Positions 54,396 to 61,911 of a stretch of 64,000 bases of DNA are shown in pieces (positions within the stretch are counted from its first letter, which is position 1; each line of letters begins with the position of its first letter). Position numbers and translations under genes: made by a program. Origin of the DNA: an uncultured Paracoccaceae bacterium (GTDB lineage Bacteria > Pseudomonadota > Alphaproteobacteria > Rhodobacterales > Rhodobacteraceae); the NCBI GenBank assembly GCA_947495795.1, contig CANMAI010000002.1:310001-374000 (forward strand), in the 5' to 3' direction. The notes under the pieces were generated by a model. That model saw nothing but the letters and a program-made list of their open reading frames with translations. It made no database searches and was not told where the DNA came from.

Positions 54396-55313
54396 ATGCA
54401 AACCGCCAATGTAAACAGGCTGACGCCCTACATGTTCATGGCCCCCGCGGTCATCGTCATGGCCGTCGCACTGCTCTACCCCATTGGTTACATGATCTAT
54501 GCCAGCTTCCTGGATTGGAACCCGAGCCAGCGCATCGGTGAGGCCGAGTTCGTGGGGTTGCGCAACTACATCAACCTTCTGGGCGATGCGAGCTTTCGCG
54601 AGAGCTTCTGGGTTACGCTGAAGTTTGCGGCTGTTGTGGTCACCCTTGAGATGTGTCTCGGGGTGGGCCTCGCGCTGCTTCTGGATCGGAATATTCGCGG
54701 CATGTCTCTGCTGCGCACCCTCTTCATCCTGCCCATGATGATCGCGCCCATCGTGGTGGGTTTGATGTGGCGCTACATGTATCACCCCACTGTGGGCATA
54801 TTTAACCAGACCCTGAAGGGGCTCGGATTTGAGCCCATCCCCTGGCTTTCTGACGGTGATTGGGCCTTCGCATCAGTTGTGATTGCCGATGTGTGGCAAT
54901 GGACACCGTTCATCTTCATCCTGTCTCTTGCAGCCCTGCAATCCCTGCCGAGATCGGCGATGGAGGCGGCCCGTATTGATGGCGCAACCGGCTGGCAGCA
55001 GATCATCTACATCAAGCTGCCGCTTATGATGCCGGTGCTGATCGTTACCGCACTCTTGCGCCTGATCGACGCGTTCAAGGTGCTCGAGGTGATCTTGGTG
55101 CTGACCAATGGCGGGCCGGGATTGTCGACGGAGATCCTTTCTCTCCGCATCTCTCGCACGGCATCAGAGTTCCGCGAACTGGGCGAGGCGGCGGCCATGT
55201 CCAACTACCTGTTGATCCTCTTGTTGATCCTGACCTTTGGGATGTTCCTTTACAACAAGGCCATCGAAGCCCGTGCCGCCCGCCTGCGCCGCGCCGCTCA
55301 GGAGGAAACATGA
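54396..55313 (+). CDS. CUT1 sugar-type ABC permease (UgpA/MalF family)
   Basis: This 305-residue permease has six TMs. The N-terminal TM (~10-33: YMFMAPAVIVMAVALLYPIGYMI) follows a short polar lead. The EAA loop is SAMEAARIDGATGWQQIIYIKLPLMMPVLIV, the family signature. It overlaps the second permease by four bases (ATGA). The start ATG at 54396 has no strong ribosome site, consistent with lower expression than the SBP. Confidence 0.92.
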   Translation: MQTANVNRLTPYMFMAPAVIVMAVALLYPIGYMIYASFLDWNPSQRIGEAEFVGLRNYINLLGDASFRESFWVTLKFAAVVVTLEMCLGVGLALLLDRNIRGMSLLRTLFILPMMIAPIVVGLMWRYMYHPTVGIFNQTLKGLGFEPIPWLSDGDWAFASVVIADVWQWTPFIFILSLAALQSLPRSAMEAARIDGATGWQQIIYIKLPLMMPVLIVTALLRLIDAFKVLEVILVLTNGGPGLSTEILSLRISRTASEFRELGEAAAMSNYLLILLLILTFGMFLYNKAIEARAARLRRAAQEET

Positions 55314-56185
55314 TGTCTGCGCAAAGCTACGACAAGCAAAACCCCGCCTTTTACGCCTTGCTCGTGGCTTTGGTGGTAATGGCTGTCGGGCCGATTTTCA
55401 TGATGCTCACCACATCCCTGAAGTTGAATGTCGACATAATGTCCGATAGTTCCTCGCTCCTGTTCATGCCCACGATCCGCAACTACGAAACCGCTCTTTG
55501 CGATTTCCTTTGGTATGAAGCGGCGCATGTTGACTATTGCGACAAGACCTTCGGGCGCGCGCTGGTCAACTCTCTGATTATCTCGCTCGTATCCACTGTG
55601 ATCACGCTGGTCATCGGCTGTATGGCGGCCTATGCGCTTGTGCGGTTCCGCTTCATGGGGCGAGATACGGTCTCGCTCTCTACGCTTGCGATGCGCATGG
55701 TGCCACCTGCTGTGCTTCTGGTGCCGGTGTTCGGGATCTGGACCTTTCAGTTTCAGATCGATGGCACGCGTGCCGGTATCATTCTGGTATACGTGGCAAT
55801 GAACCTGCCCTTTGTGATCTGGATCCTCCAGAGCTTCATCATACAGGTGCCGATCCAGCTGGAGGAAGCCGCCCGCATGGATGGGGCGGGGCCCTTTCAG
55901 GTGTTCTTTCTTGTTGTGCTGCCCCTGATCAAACCGGGATTGGCGGCGGCGGCAATTTTCACCTTCCGGGTCGCCTGGAACGAGTTTCTGCTCGCAAATG
56001 CACTGGCAGACCGCAATTCGCGCACGGTGCCGGTGACAATCGTGAACTCGATGACAGAGTTTGATATCGATTGGGGCGTGATCATGGCCACGGGCATGCT
56101 GCTGGCCATTCCGCCGATCATTTTCACGTTCGTCGCTTCGCGCCAGATCATCACCGGTATGACTGCAGGAGCCGTGAAGGGCTGA
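55310..56185 (+). CDS. CUT1 sugar-type ABC permease (UgpE/MalG family)
   Basis: This 291-residue permease has six TMs. The EAA loop is QLEEAARMDGAGPFQVFFLVVLPLIKPGLAA, followed by the MalG-like FRVAWNEFLLANALADRNSRTVPV. The periplasmic loop after TM1 is longer than usual and contains two Cys (ETALCDFLWYEAAHVDYCDK) that may pair. Its TGA overlaps the ATG of the cytochrome b561-type gene (TGATG). Confidence 0.92.
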   Translation: MMSAQSYDKQNPAFYALLVALVVMAVGPIFMMLTTSLKLNVDIMSDSSSLLFMPTIRNYETALCDFLWYEAAHVDYCDKTFGRALVNSLIISLVSTVITLVIGCMAAYALVRFRFMGRDTVSLSTLAMRMVPPAVLLVPVFGIWTFQFQIDGTRAGIILVYVAMNLPFVIWILQSFIIQVPIQLEEAARMDGAGPFQVFFLVVLPLIKPGLAAAAIFTFRVAWNEFLLANALADRNSRTVPVTIVNSMTEFDIDWGVIMATGMLLAIPPIIFTFVASRQIITGMTAGAVKG

Positions 56186-56886
56186 TGTGGGAGTGGCTAT
56201 TGGCGTCCATGGATACTGATCGCCCTCATGAGGTTGGGTTCGCGCTGAGCTGGCACGCCCGGAGTATGGTGGCGGCCTGGGGTGTTCTGGTGCCGCTCGG
56301 GATCTTCATTGCGCGGTATTTCAAAATTGCGCCGGGGCAGGATTATCCGAAGCGGCTCGACAGTCATTTCTGGTGGAATACACATCGCATCTGCCAGTAC
56401 ACCGCCTGCGCATTGATGGCAGCGGGGGTGTGGCTGATCCTGAGTGACCGGAGCCCTGACACTTTGCCGGGCCCTCACTGGTGGCTTGGATGGTGCGTAT
56501 TGTCGCTGGCGGTTGTGCAATTGCTTGGCGGCCTGCTGCGCGGCACAAAGGGCGGGCCGACCAGTCCCGAGATGCGGGGGGATCACTTTGACATGACGCC
56601 GCGCAGGCTGGCTTTCGAGTATGTGCACAAGGCCGCAGGCTACGTGGCGCTGGCGCTGGCGATGGTCACAATCATGAGCGGGCTGTGGCAGGCGAACGGG
56701 CCGAACTGGATGTGGCTGACATTGGTGCTGTGGTGGAGTGCGCTCGCAGTAGCGGCCATCATCCTGCAACGTCGCGGCATGGCTCTGGATACGTATCAGG
56801 CGATCTGGGGGCCGGATCCGAAACTGCCGGGAAACCGGCGCAAACCCATCGGTCTGGGGGTGCGCCGATGGCAGGAACATCGCTGA
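56185..56886 (+). CDS. Cytochrome b561-type membrane protein
   Basis: I place the start at the ATG at 56185, coupled by TGATG to the permease; the frame opens further upstream inside the permease gene. The 233-residue product has about five TMs (~25-43, 70-88, 98-118, 148-168, 175-193). Candidate haem-ligand His are H24, H67, H98 and H148, spaced on opposite helices as in b561/DOMON-type proteins. The motif YVHKAAGYVALALAMVTIMSGL is typical. Likely an electron carrier across the membrane, but donor and acceptor are unknown. Its place at the end of a sugar-uptake operon is unusual and may mean the imported compound is a redox-active sugar or lactone. Confidence 0.85.
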   Translation: MWEWLLASMDTDRPHEVGFALSWHARSMVAAWGVLVPLGIFIARYFKIAPGQDYPKRLDSHFWWNTHRICQYTACALMAAGVWLILSDRSPDTLPGPHWWLGWCVLSLAVVQLLGGLLRGTKGGPTSPEMRGDHFDMTPRRLAFEYVHKAAGYVALALAMVTIMSGLWQANGPNWMWLTLVLWWSALAVAAIILQRRGMALDTYQAIWGPDPKLPGNRRKPIGLGVRRWQEHR

Positions 56887-56891
56887 CAGCG

Positions 56892-56920
56892 CGTTGGTTT
56901 GTTTGTGCTGCAAACCAACG
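56892..56920 (+). terminator. Hairpin after the cytochrome b561-type gene
   Basis: cgttggtttg-tttgtgctg-caaaccaacg is a perfect 10-bp stem with a 9-base loop, five bases after the stop. No long U-run follows, but the position at an operon end supports termination. Confidence 0.6.
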
Positions 56921-57062
56921 AGTAAGCCATACAGAGACCGGATCAGAAGCGGGGTAAACTCCATCTTTATGTGACAATTTATGCCGAATAGACCATAATT
57001 TCGAAGCGCGACGTGCACCTCAAGTTGGCCTGTCCAAGAGGGGCGTCGCAGAAGGAGATACA

Positions 57063-57821
57063 ATGTCCCGAAGTCCCCTTATCTCGATGCACGGTATCGT
57101 AAAGCGTTTTGGTGGCGTTACGGCCTTGGAGAATGTTGATCTTGAGGCGTATGCCGGTGAAGTTCTGGCCATCGTGGGAGACAATGGCGCAGGCAAGTCC
57201 ACACTGATCAAGATCCTGACCGGGGTTTACCAGCCCACCGAAGGATCGATCAAACTGGATGGCGCTGAATTCAAGATGGCCAACCACTCCGATGCCATTG
57301 CTGCTGGCATCGATGCTGTATACCAGAACCTCGCGATTGCTGATCATCTGACGCCGCCAGAGAACCTGTTTCTCGGAGCAGAGTTGACCAAGTCATTTCT
57401 CGGGTTCCCCGTGCTCGACAATGCAAGGATGCGGCAAGAGGCAGAGCGTGTGTTGAGCGAGCGTCTGGGCGTGAAGCTGAAAAGCATGGATGTGCTGACA
57501 GAAAGCCTCTCGGGTGGGCAACGGCAGGCTGTCGCAATCGCACGCGCTGTCTATCACACCGGTTTGCGCGTTCTGGTGATGGATGAACCAACGGCGGCCC
57601 TCGGCCCGCAGGAAACGGCCCGCACACTCAAGCTTATCAAGACACTGCGCGAGCAGGGCCTTGCGATCATCCTCATCTCGCACTCGCTTGATGATGTGTT
57701 TGACGTATCGGACCGAATTCAGGTCATGCGTCGTGGGCAGCGCGTCGGCACTGTCGACACCAAAGATACTGACAACGCAGAAGTGCTGGGCATGATTGTC
57801 GGCGCTTCGGCCGCCGCGTGA
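57063..57821 (+). CDS. CUT2 sugar-type ABC transporter ATPase (single-domain, FrcA-like)
   Basis: This 252-residue ATPase has one nucleotide-binding domain, unlike the two-domain RbsA. Walker [21 protein letters not shown], signature LSGGQRQAVAIARAVY and Walker B LVMDEPTAALGPQETA are intact, and the wording is typical of the ribose/fructose-type (CUT2) class. GAAGGAG precedes the ATG. Overlaps the permease by four bases (GTGA), so it belongs to the same messenger. Confidence 0.93.
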   Translation: MSRSPLISMHGIVKRFGGVTALENVDLEAYAGEVLAIVGDNGAGKSTLIKILTGVYQPTEGSIKLDGAEFKMANHSDAIAAGIDAVYQNLAIADHLTPPENLFLGAELTKSFLGFPVLDNARMRQEAERVLSERLGVKLKSMDVLTESLSGGQRQAVAIARAVYHTGLRVLVMDEPTAALGPQETARTLKLIKTLREQGLAIILISHSLDDVFDVSDRIQVMRRGQRVGTVDTKDTDNAEVLGMIVGASAAA

Positions 57822-58963
57822 AGGATCAGAACGTGACAGACATAACCATGCCCGCACGCCAACGCTCTATCAAAGAGCGTATGGAGCCCTACATGTCGAT
57901 CATCGCGCCAGTGTCGATGATCCTGATGATTGTCCTGTTGATGGCAATCCTCGAACCCGCTCGGTATTTCCGCCTGTCGAACCTGGAAATAATCTTGCTG
58001 GAGTCAGCGCTTTATATGCCGATGGCAATGGCAATGACCTTCGTGATTACCCAGCGTGGCATCGATCTTTCCATCGGCTCGATTGCGGCCCTTTCCACGA
58101 TCTGTTCGGCCTTTCTGATGAAGGTTTACGGGTATCCGGCATGGGCGGGTGTGGCGATTGCGATTTCGCTTGGCGCATGCATGGGCCTGATAAATGGCCT
58201 GATCATCACGAGATTTCGGGTGCCCGATCTGATCGGCACGCTGGCGATGGATCTGGTCTATCGCGGCTTTGCGCTGGTGATAGCCAAGGGGCTGGTGCTT
58301 GCCCGCTTTCCGGATCTGATCACGGATATCGGCCGCGGTCGGCTCAACGGATTTCTGCCGATCCCGGTTATCATCGGCTTGGTGACGATGATCGCGGGCT
58401 ATTTCATCCTGCGCCGCACGTATTTCGGCCGCTACACCGTGGCCATCGGCTCGGATCCGCAGGCGGCAGAACTCACCGGCATCGCCGTCGATCGCTACAA
58501 GATCTATGCTTACGTGCTTATGGGGGCCATGGCGGGGCTTGCTGGCGTCATGTTGCTGGGCAAGCTGAATGCTGTTCAGGCAACCTCTGCGCCTCTCTTC
58601 AATCTGCACGTCATTGCGGCGGTTGTGGTCGGTGGTACGTCTCTCTTTGGCGGCCGCGCGTCGCTTTTGGGATCATTGGCGGGCGTCTTGCTGCTTTCGA
58701 TGATGATCAATGCCCTTGTCACTCTGCGGATCGAGTTCTTCTGGCAATCCGTTGGGTCTGGCGTGGTGATCGTCACCTCTGTCGCGCTCTACACATGGCT
58801 GCAGAAGAAGGATCGTGATGGCAGCGCCGGGGGCCTGATGGGCCTCTTCGCGAGCCGTGAGGCGCAGCGCCTGATCAAATTCACTGCGGCCATCATCGGC
58901 ATACTGCTGCTGCTGCTGGCGCTCGGTTACTTTGGCGCGGGGACACCCAGCCGCAGTGGCTAA
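57818..58963 (+). CDS. CUT2 sugar-type ABC permease (RbsC-like)
   Basis: This 381-residue permease starts at a GTG that overlaps the ATPase stop. Around ten TMs are predicted. Family features are NLEIILLESALYMPMAMAMTFVI, RGIDLSIGSIAALSTICSAF, GLINGLIITRFRVPDLIGTLAMDLVYRG and VGGTSLFGGRASLLGSLAGVLLLSMMINAL. The C-terminus has an extra ~50 residues ending in a TM (IIGILLLLLALGYFGAG). It precedes the LuxP-like binding protein by 37 bases. Confidence 0.92.
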   Translation: MKDQNVTDITMPARQRSIKERMEPYMSIIAPVSMILMIVLLMAILEPARYFRLSNLEIILLESALYMPMAMAMTFVITQRGIDLSIGSIAALSTICSAFLMKVYGYPAWAGVAIAISLGACMGLINGLIITRFRVPDLIGTLAMDLVYRGFALVIAKGLVLARFPDLITDIGRGRLNGFLPIPVIIGLVTMIAGYFILRRTYFGRYTVAIGSDPQAAELTGIAVDRYKIYAYVLMGAMAGLAGVMLLGKLNAVQATSAPLFNLHVIAAVVVGGTSLFGGRASLLGSLAGVLLLSMMINALVTLRIEFFWQSVGSGVVIVTSVALYTWLQKKDRDGSAGGLMGLFASREAQRLIKFTAAIIGILLLLLALGYFGAGTPSRSG

Positions 58964-59000
58964 CTCAAGACCAAGAAACTTCAACAGGGGGGAAGACCCA

Positions 59001-60146
59001 ATGAAACTCAGCAAAATCACCTATCCGCTTATGGCACTCGCCATTGGCGCAGGCTCGGCACTGGCAGAGGGAAGACAGATCCCCCTCATGACCCTGCCGG
59101 ATGATGGCGATCGCGATTATTGGACGGTTGAGCAAATGAACCGCCCGGGTGAGTTGGAAATGCTGCGCGGCATTGTCGGCAGCGAGGCTGTTCCGTTCGC
59201 AGGCACACAGGAAAAGCCGCTGCAAATCGCACTGGTCTATCCCTCCGCCGATGTCTCTGATTTCTGGGCGCGGATGTATCTTGCATTCACCAAGCGTCTT
59301 GACCAGCTCGGCATCGAATATGAGACAACCGAATTTGCATCACGTCAGATCGAGCACAGTCTGCAAAGCACCTATACGGATCAGGTTATTCAAGACAAGG
59401 ATATCTGGGATTTTGTTCTCTTCGGGCCGTCCGAGCTGGCAACACAGGCCGACAACATCAACAAACTTGCAGCCACAGAAGGCTTCACCACCTTCGTCAT
59501 CTCCTTTTTCACACCTCCGCAGTATCTTGAAAACTATCCCGCAGGCTGGTTCGATTTTTCCGCCACCGAGGGTGCGTTGCTGATCTGTGATTACATGGTC
59601 GAGCGACTTGGCAGCGATCAGACCTATGCGCTGAACCGTGGTATTCCCGGGATCACCGACAACCAGCGCTCCGGTGATTTTTCGGATTGTGTTCAGGAGA
59701 AAGGCGGTTGGGAGCTGGCGTATGAACACTATGGCGAATACCGCCGCGAAGGTGGTTTCGACGGTACCAACCTGATCCTTCAGGCCTATCCGGAAGCCAA
59801 GATCATTCACAACGCCAATACCGCGATGTCCATGGGGTCGGTGGAGGCTCAGCTTGCCGCCGGAAAAGAGAATGAGATTTTCTCAACCGGCTGGGGCGGA
59901 ACAGGCCTCGAACTTGAAGCGATGCGCCGCGGCGAGTTGAACGCCACACCGATGCGCATGGGCGACGACGTTGGCGCGGCAGTTGCCGAAGCGGTGAAGT
60001 TCACCATGGAGGGCCGTGGGGATGAACTGCCGCAAATCTTCCTCGGGCGCATCACCATCGCGAATGATGAAATGTCGGTCGAAGAGATCGATGCACTTGA
60101 GCAGGAGGCTTTCCGCTTTTCCGGTGTAGGTGCTCTGGAGCGCTGA
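59001..60146 (+). CDS. LuxP-like periplasmic binding protein of a CUT2-type ABC importer
   Basis: This 381-residue protein starts at the ATG at 59001, with GGGGGGAAG upstream; signal peptide ~1-22. An N-terminal extension of ~50 residues (DYWTVEQMNRPGELEMLRGIV) precedes the Peripla_BP_4 fold, as in LuxP. From memory, similarity to Vibrio LuxP is marked in three blocks: VYPSADVSDFWARM with KRLDQLGIEY, TGWGGTGLELEAMRRGEL, and MRMGDDVGAAVAEAVKF...EQEAFRFSG. Of the LuxP AI-2 contacts (Q77, S79, W82, N159, R215, T266, W289, R310), S86, W89, R223, T274, W298 and R319 appear kept, while Q77 is D84 and N159 seems to be Phe. The ligand is therefore likely a furanose-like sugar or AI-2 relative; transport rather than LuxQ signalling is implied by the adjacent permease and ATPase. 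Confidence 0.85.
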   Translation: MKLSKITYPLMALAIGAGSALAEGRQIPLMTLPDDGDRDYWTVEQMNRPGELEMLRGIVGSEAVPFAGTQEKPLQIALVYPSADVSDFWARMYLAFTKRLDQLGIEYETTEFASRQIEHSLQSTYTDQVIQDKDIWDFVLFGPSELATQADNINKLAATEGFTTFVISFFTPPQYLENYPAGWFDFSATEGALLICDYMVERLGSDQTYALNRGIPGITDNQRSGDFSDCVQEKGGWELAYEHYGEYRREGGFDGTNLILQAYPEAKIIHNANTAMSMGSVEAQLAAGKENEIFSTGWGGTGLELEAMRRGELNATPMRMGDDVGAAVAEAVKFTMEGRGDELPQIFLGRITIANDEMSVEEIDALEQEAFRFSGVGALER

Positions 60147-60176
60147 TCTTGCGCCTTTGATGGTCGGAACCAATGT

Positions 60177-60207
60177 GCCCCGCATCGACTACACGTTGAT
60201 GCGGGGC
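60177..60207. terminator. Bidirectional terminator between LuxP-like gene and 60.2-64 kb block
   Basis: gccccgcatc-N11-gatgcggggc is a perfect 10-bp stem, followed on the plus strand by a T-rich run (atcatctttctc). It lies between converging stops (60146 and 60218). Confidence 0.75.
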
Positions 60208-60217
60208 ATCATCTTTC

Positions 60218-60778
60218 TCAGCTGAGTTTCAGGTCGGTCTTGCCCAGGGTTTCAAACTGCAACGGCCCGCTGCCGCCATTGTCGATCTCCCGCCGAAATG
60301 TGACGGAAATCTCCGCATCGGCTGGTAGCCTAGTCGCGGGGCGGAGCCAGATGGAAAGCGTAAGCGCAGCCTTGATAGGCGCGTCCGATGTATCGGACTT
60401 GGCGATATTTCCGTCAGGTTTGGTGACGTCGAAGCGCAGGAAATCAAAGGCAGAAACGTCGCTGCCAAGCTCAATGGCCAGCCCTTCCTTGGGCAGGTTT
60501 TTCCAGCTGAGCAACAGCTCAACGGTCTTGTAGCTTTTCGTCTGATCATAGGCCATCTTGGCCGTAAGGTCCGCAGCATCGGCACCCACACCGGCCTTGT
60601 TTTTCAGCGAGAACTGGAAATAGTCCAGGCCGGATTGCTCTGCCTTGGCAAAGCCTAGTCCGGTCGAGGACGAGAAGCTCTCTGCCTGATTTCCCAGAAA
60701 CGCGCTTAATTCCGTTTTCAGGGCAATCAGGCTTTCGATGCTTTCTACATTCAAGAGGGATTCACGTTGGTTAGGCAT
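60218..60778 (-). CDS. Hypothetical protein of the right-edge cluster
   Basis: This 186-residue soluble protein has no signal peptide. The ATG at 60778 follows AGGAGG by seven bases. The first ~45 residues look helical (SLLNVESIESLIALKTELSAFLG); the rest is a beta-sandwich-like pattern (YFQFSLKNKAGVG, VELLLSWKNLP, FDFLRFDVTKP, ALTLSIWLRPATRLP, EISVTFRREIDNGG). The pattern resembles a small beta-binding domain, but I recognise no family. Third and last gene of a minus-strand cluster, 11 bases after the middle gene. Confidence 0.7.
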   Translation of the reverse strand: MPNQRESLLNVESIESLIALKTELSAFLGNQAESFSSSTGLGFAKAEQSGLDYFQFSLKNKAGVGADAADLTAKMAYDQTKSYKTVELLLSWKNLPKEGLAIELGSDVSAFDFLRFDVTKPDGNIAKSDTSDAPIKAALTLSIWLRPATRLPADAEISVTFRREIDNGGSGPLQFETLGKTDLKLS

Positions 60779-60789
60779 CTCAAATCCTC

Positions 60790-61845
60790 CTATTGGGCCT
60801 TCAGGGATGGGTTTTGCTTGTCAACGGCGCTGCTGGTATAGGCGCCCACCGTCAACAGGCGAATGGGCCGGCCTGCTTTGTCTACCCGCAGGGCGCGCGT
60901 CCTCGGATCTATTCCCGCAACACGCCCGAACCTGTAGTGCCTGTGAGTCGAGACCATCGGAATTTGCGGGCGCAGCGTCACACTTGGTGTGCCTGTCACG
61001 TCCCCCCAGTCATTTCCGAAAATAAGCGAATAGTTGAAGTTCGAGGCCCATTGCGCAGGCATCCGGAACGTCTTCGTGCCGATCGTAAAATCATGTTGCG
61101 AGATCGGATCAATGGTCAATTCCACAATTCCCTCGCCGGGAACGGGCGTGCCACTTGCCACATGAAATTTCGATCCAAGCGGCATGTTGGAGAACACGAA
61201 CGCAAACTCGATATCCGTTTCCTCGTCACCCTGGCTATAGGGCACACTGTCCGTGATGTCCGGCACGTCGCCCACAACGAGGCGGGTGTTGCGCTGTGCG
61301 ATGTTGCCGTTATTTGCCAAAATGGCCCCCCAGTCCGAAATCTTGCCTTGGTCGGCAATTGGGTTGGGGTGACCATCGGTGACAGCCACACCGATCAGGC
61401 AATAGTGTCGCCCGTCCGAGAGCGGTTTCACGTTCCATGTGAACGCATCAAGGGAGGCCACGATTTCATCGTCAAACTGTGCTTCAAAGCGCGGTGCGAT
61501 CTCTCCGGAGGATGTTTGAAGCCGCACGGTATTTTCGTCCGTCTTCCAGAGGCCGGGCAGAAGGATCAGGTTCGAGGGTACGGCCCAGAATTCCCAATGG
61601 CCCGATACCGGCCCGCCTGTAAGGTTCTTGCCGCGCGTATAAAGGTAGTTGAAATTGCCCTGAAAGATCTGGTTGGAAAAGGCTTCTGAATATTGTCCCT
61701 CATCCGTCAGCACATTCGGGTCGGCCATCGGGCTTGTGCCGAAAGCGATGAGATCCGGTGAATTCGATGATGAGGCGCGCGGGATCGTCCCCGTTTCCCC
61801 CAATGATCCTCTAACGAGGATGCCGTTCCAAACTTCAGATGCCAC
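60790..61845 (-). CDS. Hypothetical protein, middle gene of the right-edge cluster
   Basis: This 351-residue protein starts at a GTG seven bases after AGGAG. No signal peptide. The N-terminal half contains NFNYLYTRGKNLTGGPVSGHWEFW followed by WKTDENTVRLQTSSG, a pattern like the CARDB/Ig-type beta domains in which a strand N-Y-(I/L)-Y-x-R begins the fold. HYCLIGVAVTDGHPNPI is near residue 150. A second beta region follows (HDFTIGTKTFRMPAQW...NYSLIFGNDWGD). Unusually rich in Trp and aromatics. No family I can name. Lies 66 bases after the large gene and 11 before the small one. Confidence 0.7.
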   Translation of the reverse strand: MASEVWNGILVRGSLGETGTIPRASSSNSPDLIAFGTSPMADPNVLTDEGQYSEAFSNQIFQGNFNYLYTRGKNLTGGPVSGHWEFWAVPSNLILLPGLWKTDENTVRLQTSSGEIAPRFEAQFDDEIVASLDAFTWNVKPLSDGRHYCLIGVAVTDGHPNPIADQGKISDWGAILANNGNIAQRNTRLVVGDVPDITDSVPYSQGDEETDIEFAFVFSNMPLGSKFHVASGTPVPGEGIVELTIDPISQHDFTIGTKTFRMPAQWASNFNYSLIFGNDWGDVTGTPSVTLRPQIPMVSTHRHYRFGRVAGIDPRTRALRVDKAGRPIRLLTVGAYTSSAVDKQNPSLKAQ

Positions 61846-61911
61846 AATGCTTCTCCTTCTATTGAGTTGATGAAAATCTTCGACAAGACAGTTTCCCCGA
61901 AAAAATGGGGG

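Noticed and set aside
59001-60146. Calling the LuxP-like protein a quorum-sensing receptor
   Set aside because: No LuxQ-type kinase, LuxU or LuxO is adjacent; the ATPase and permease next to it argue for transport, and two contact residues differ.
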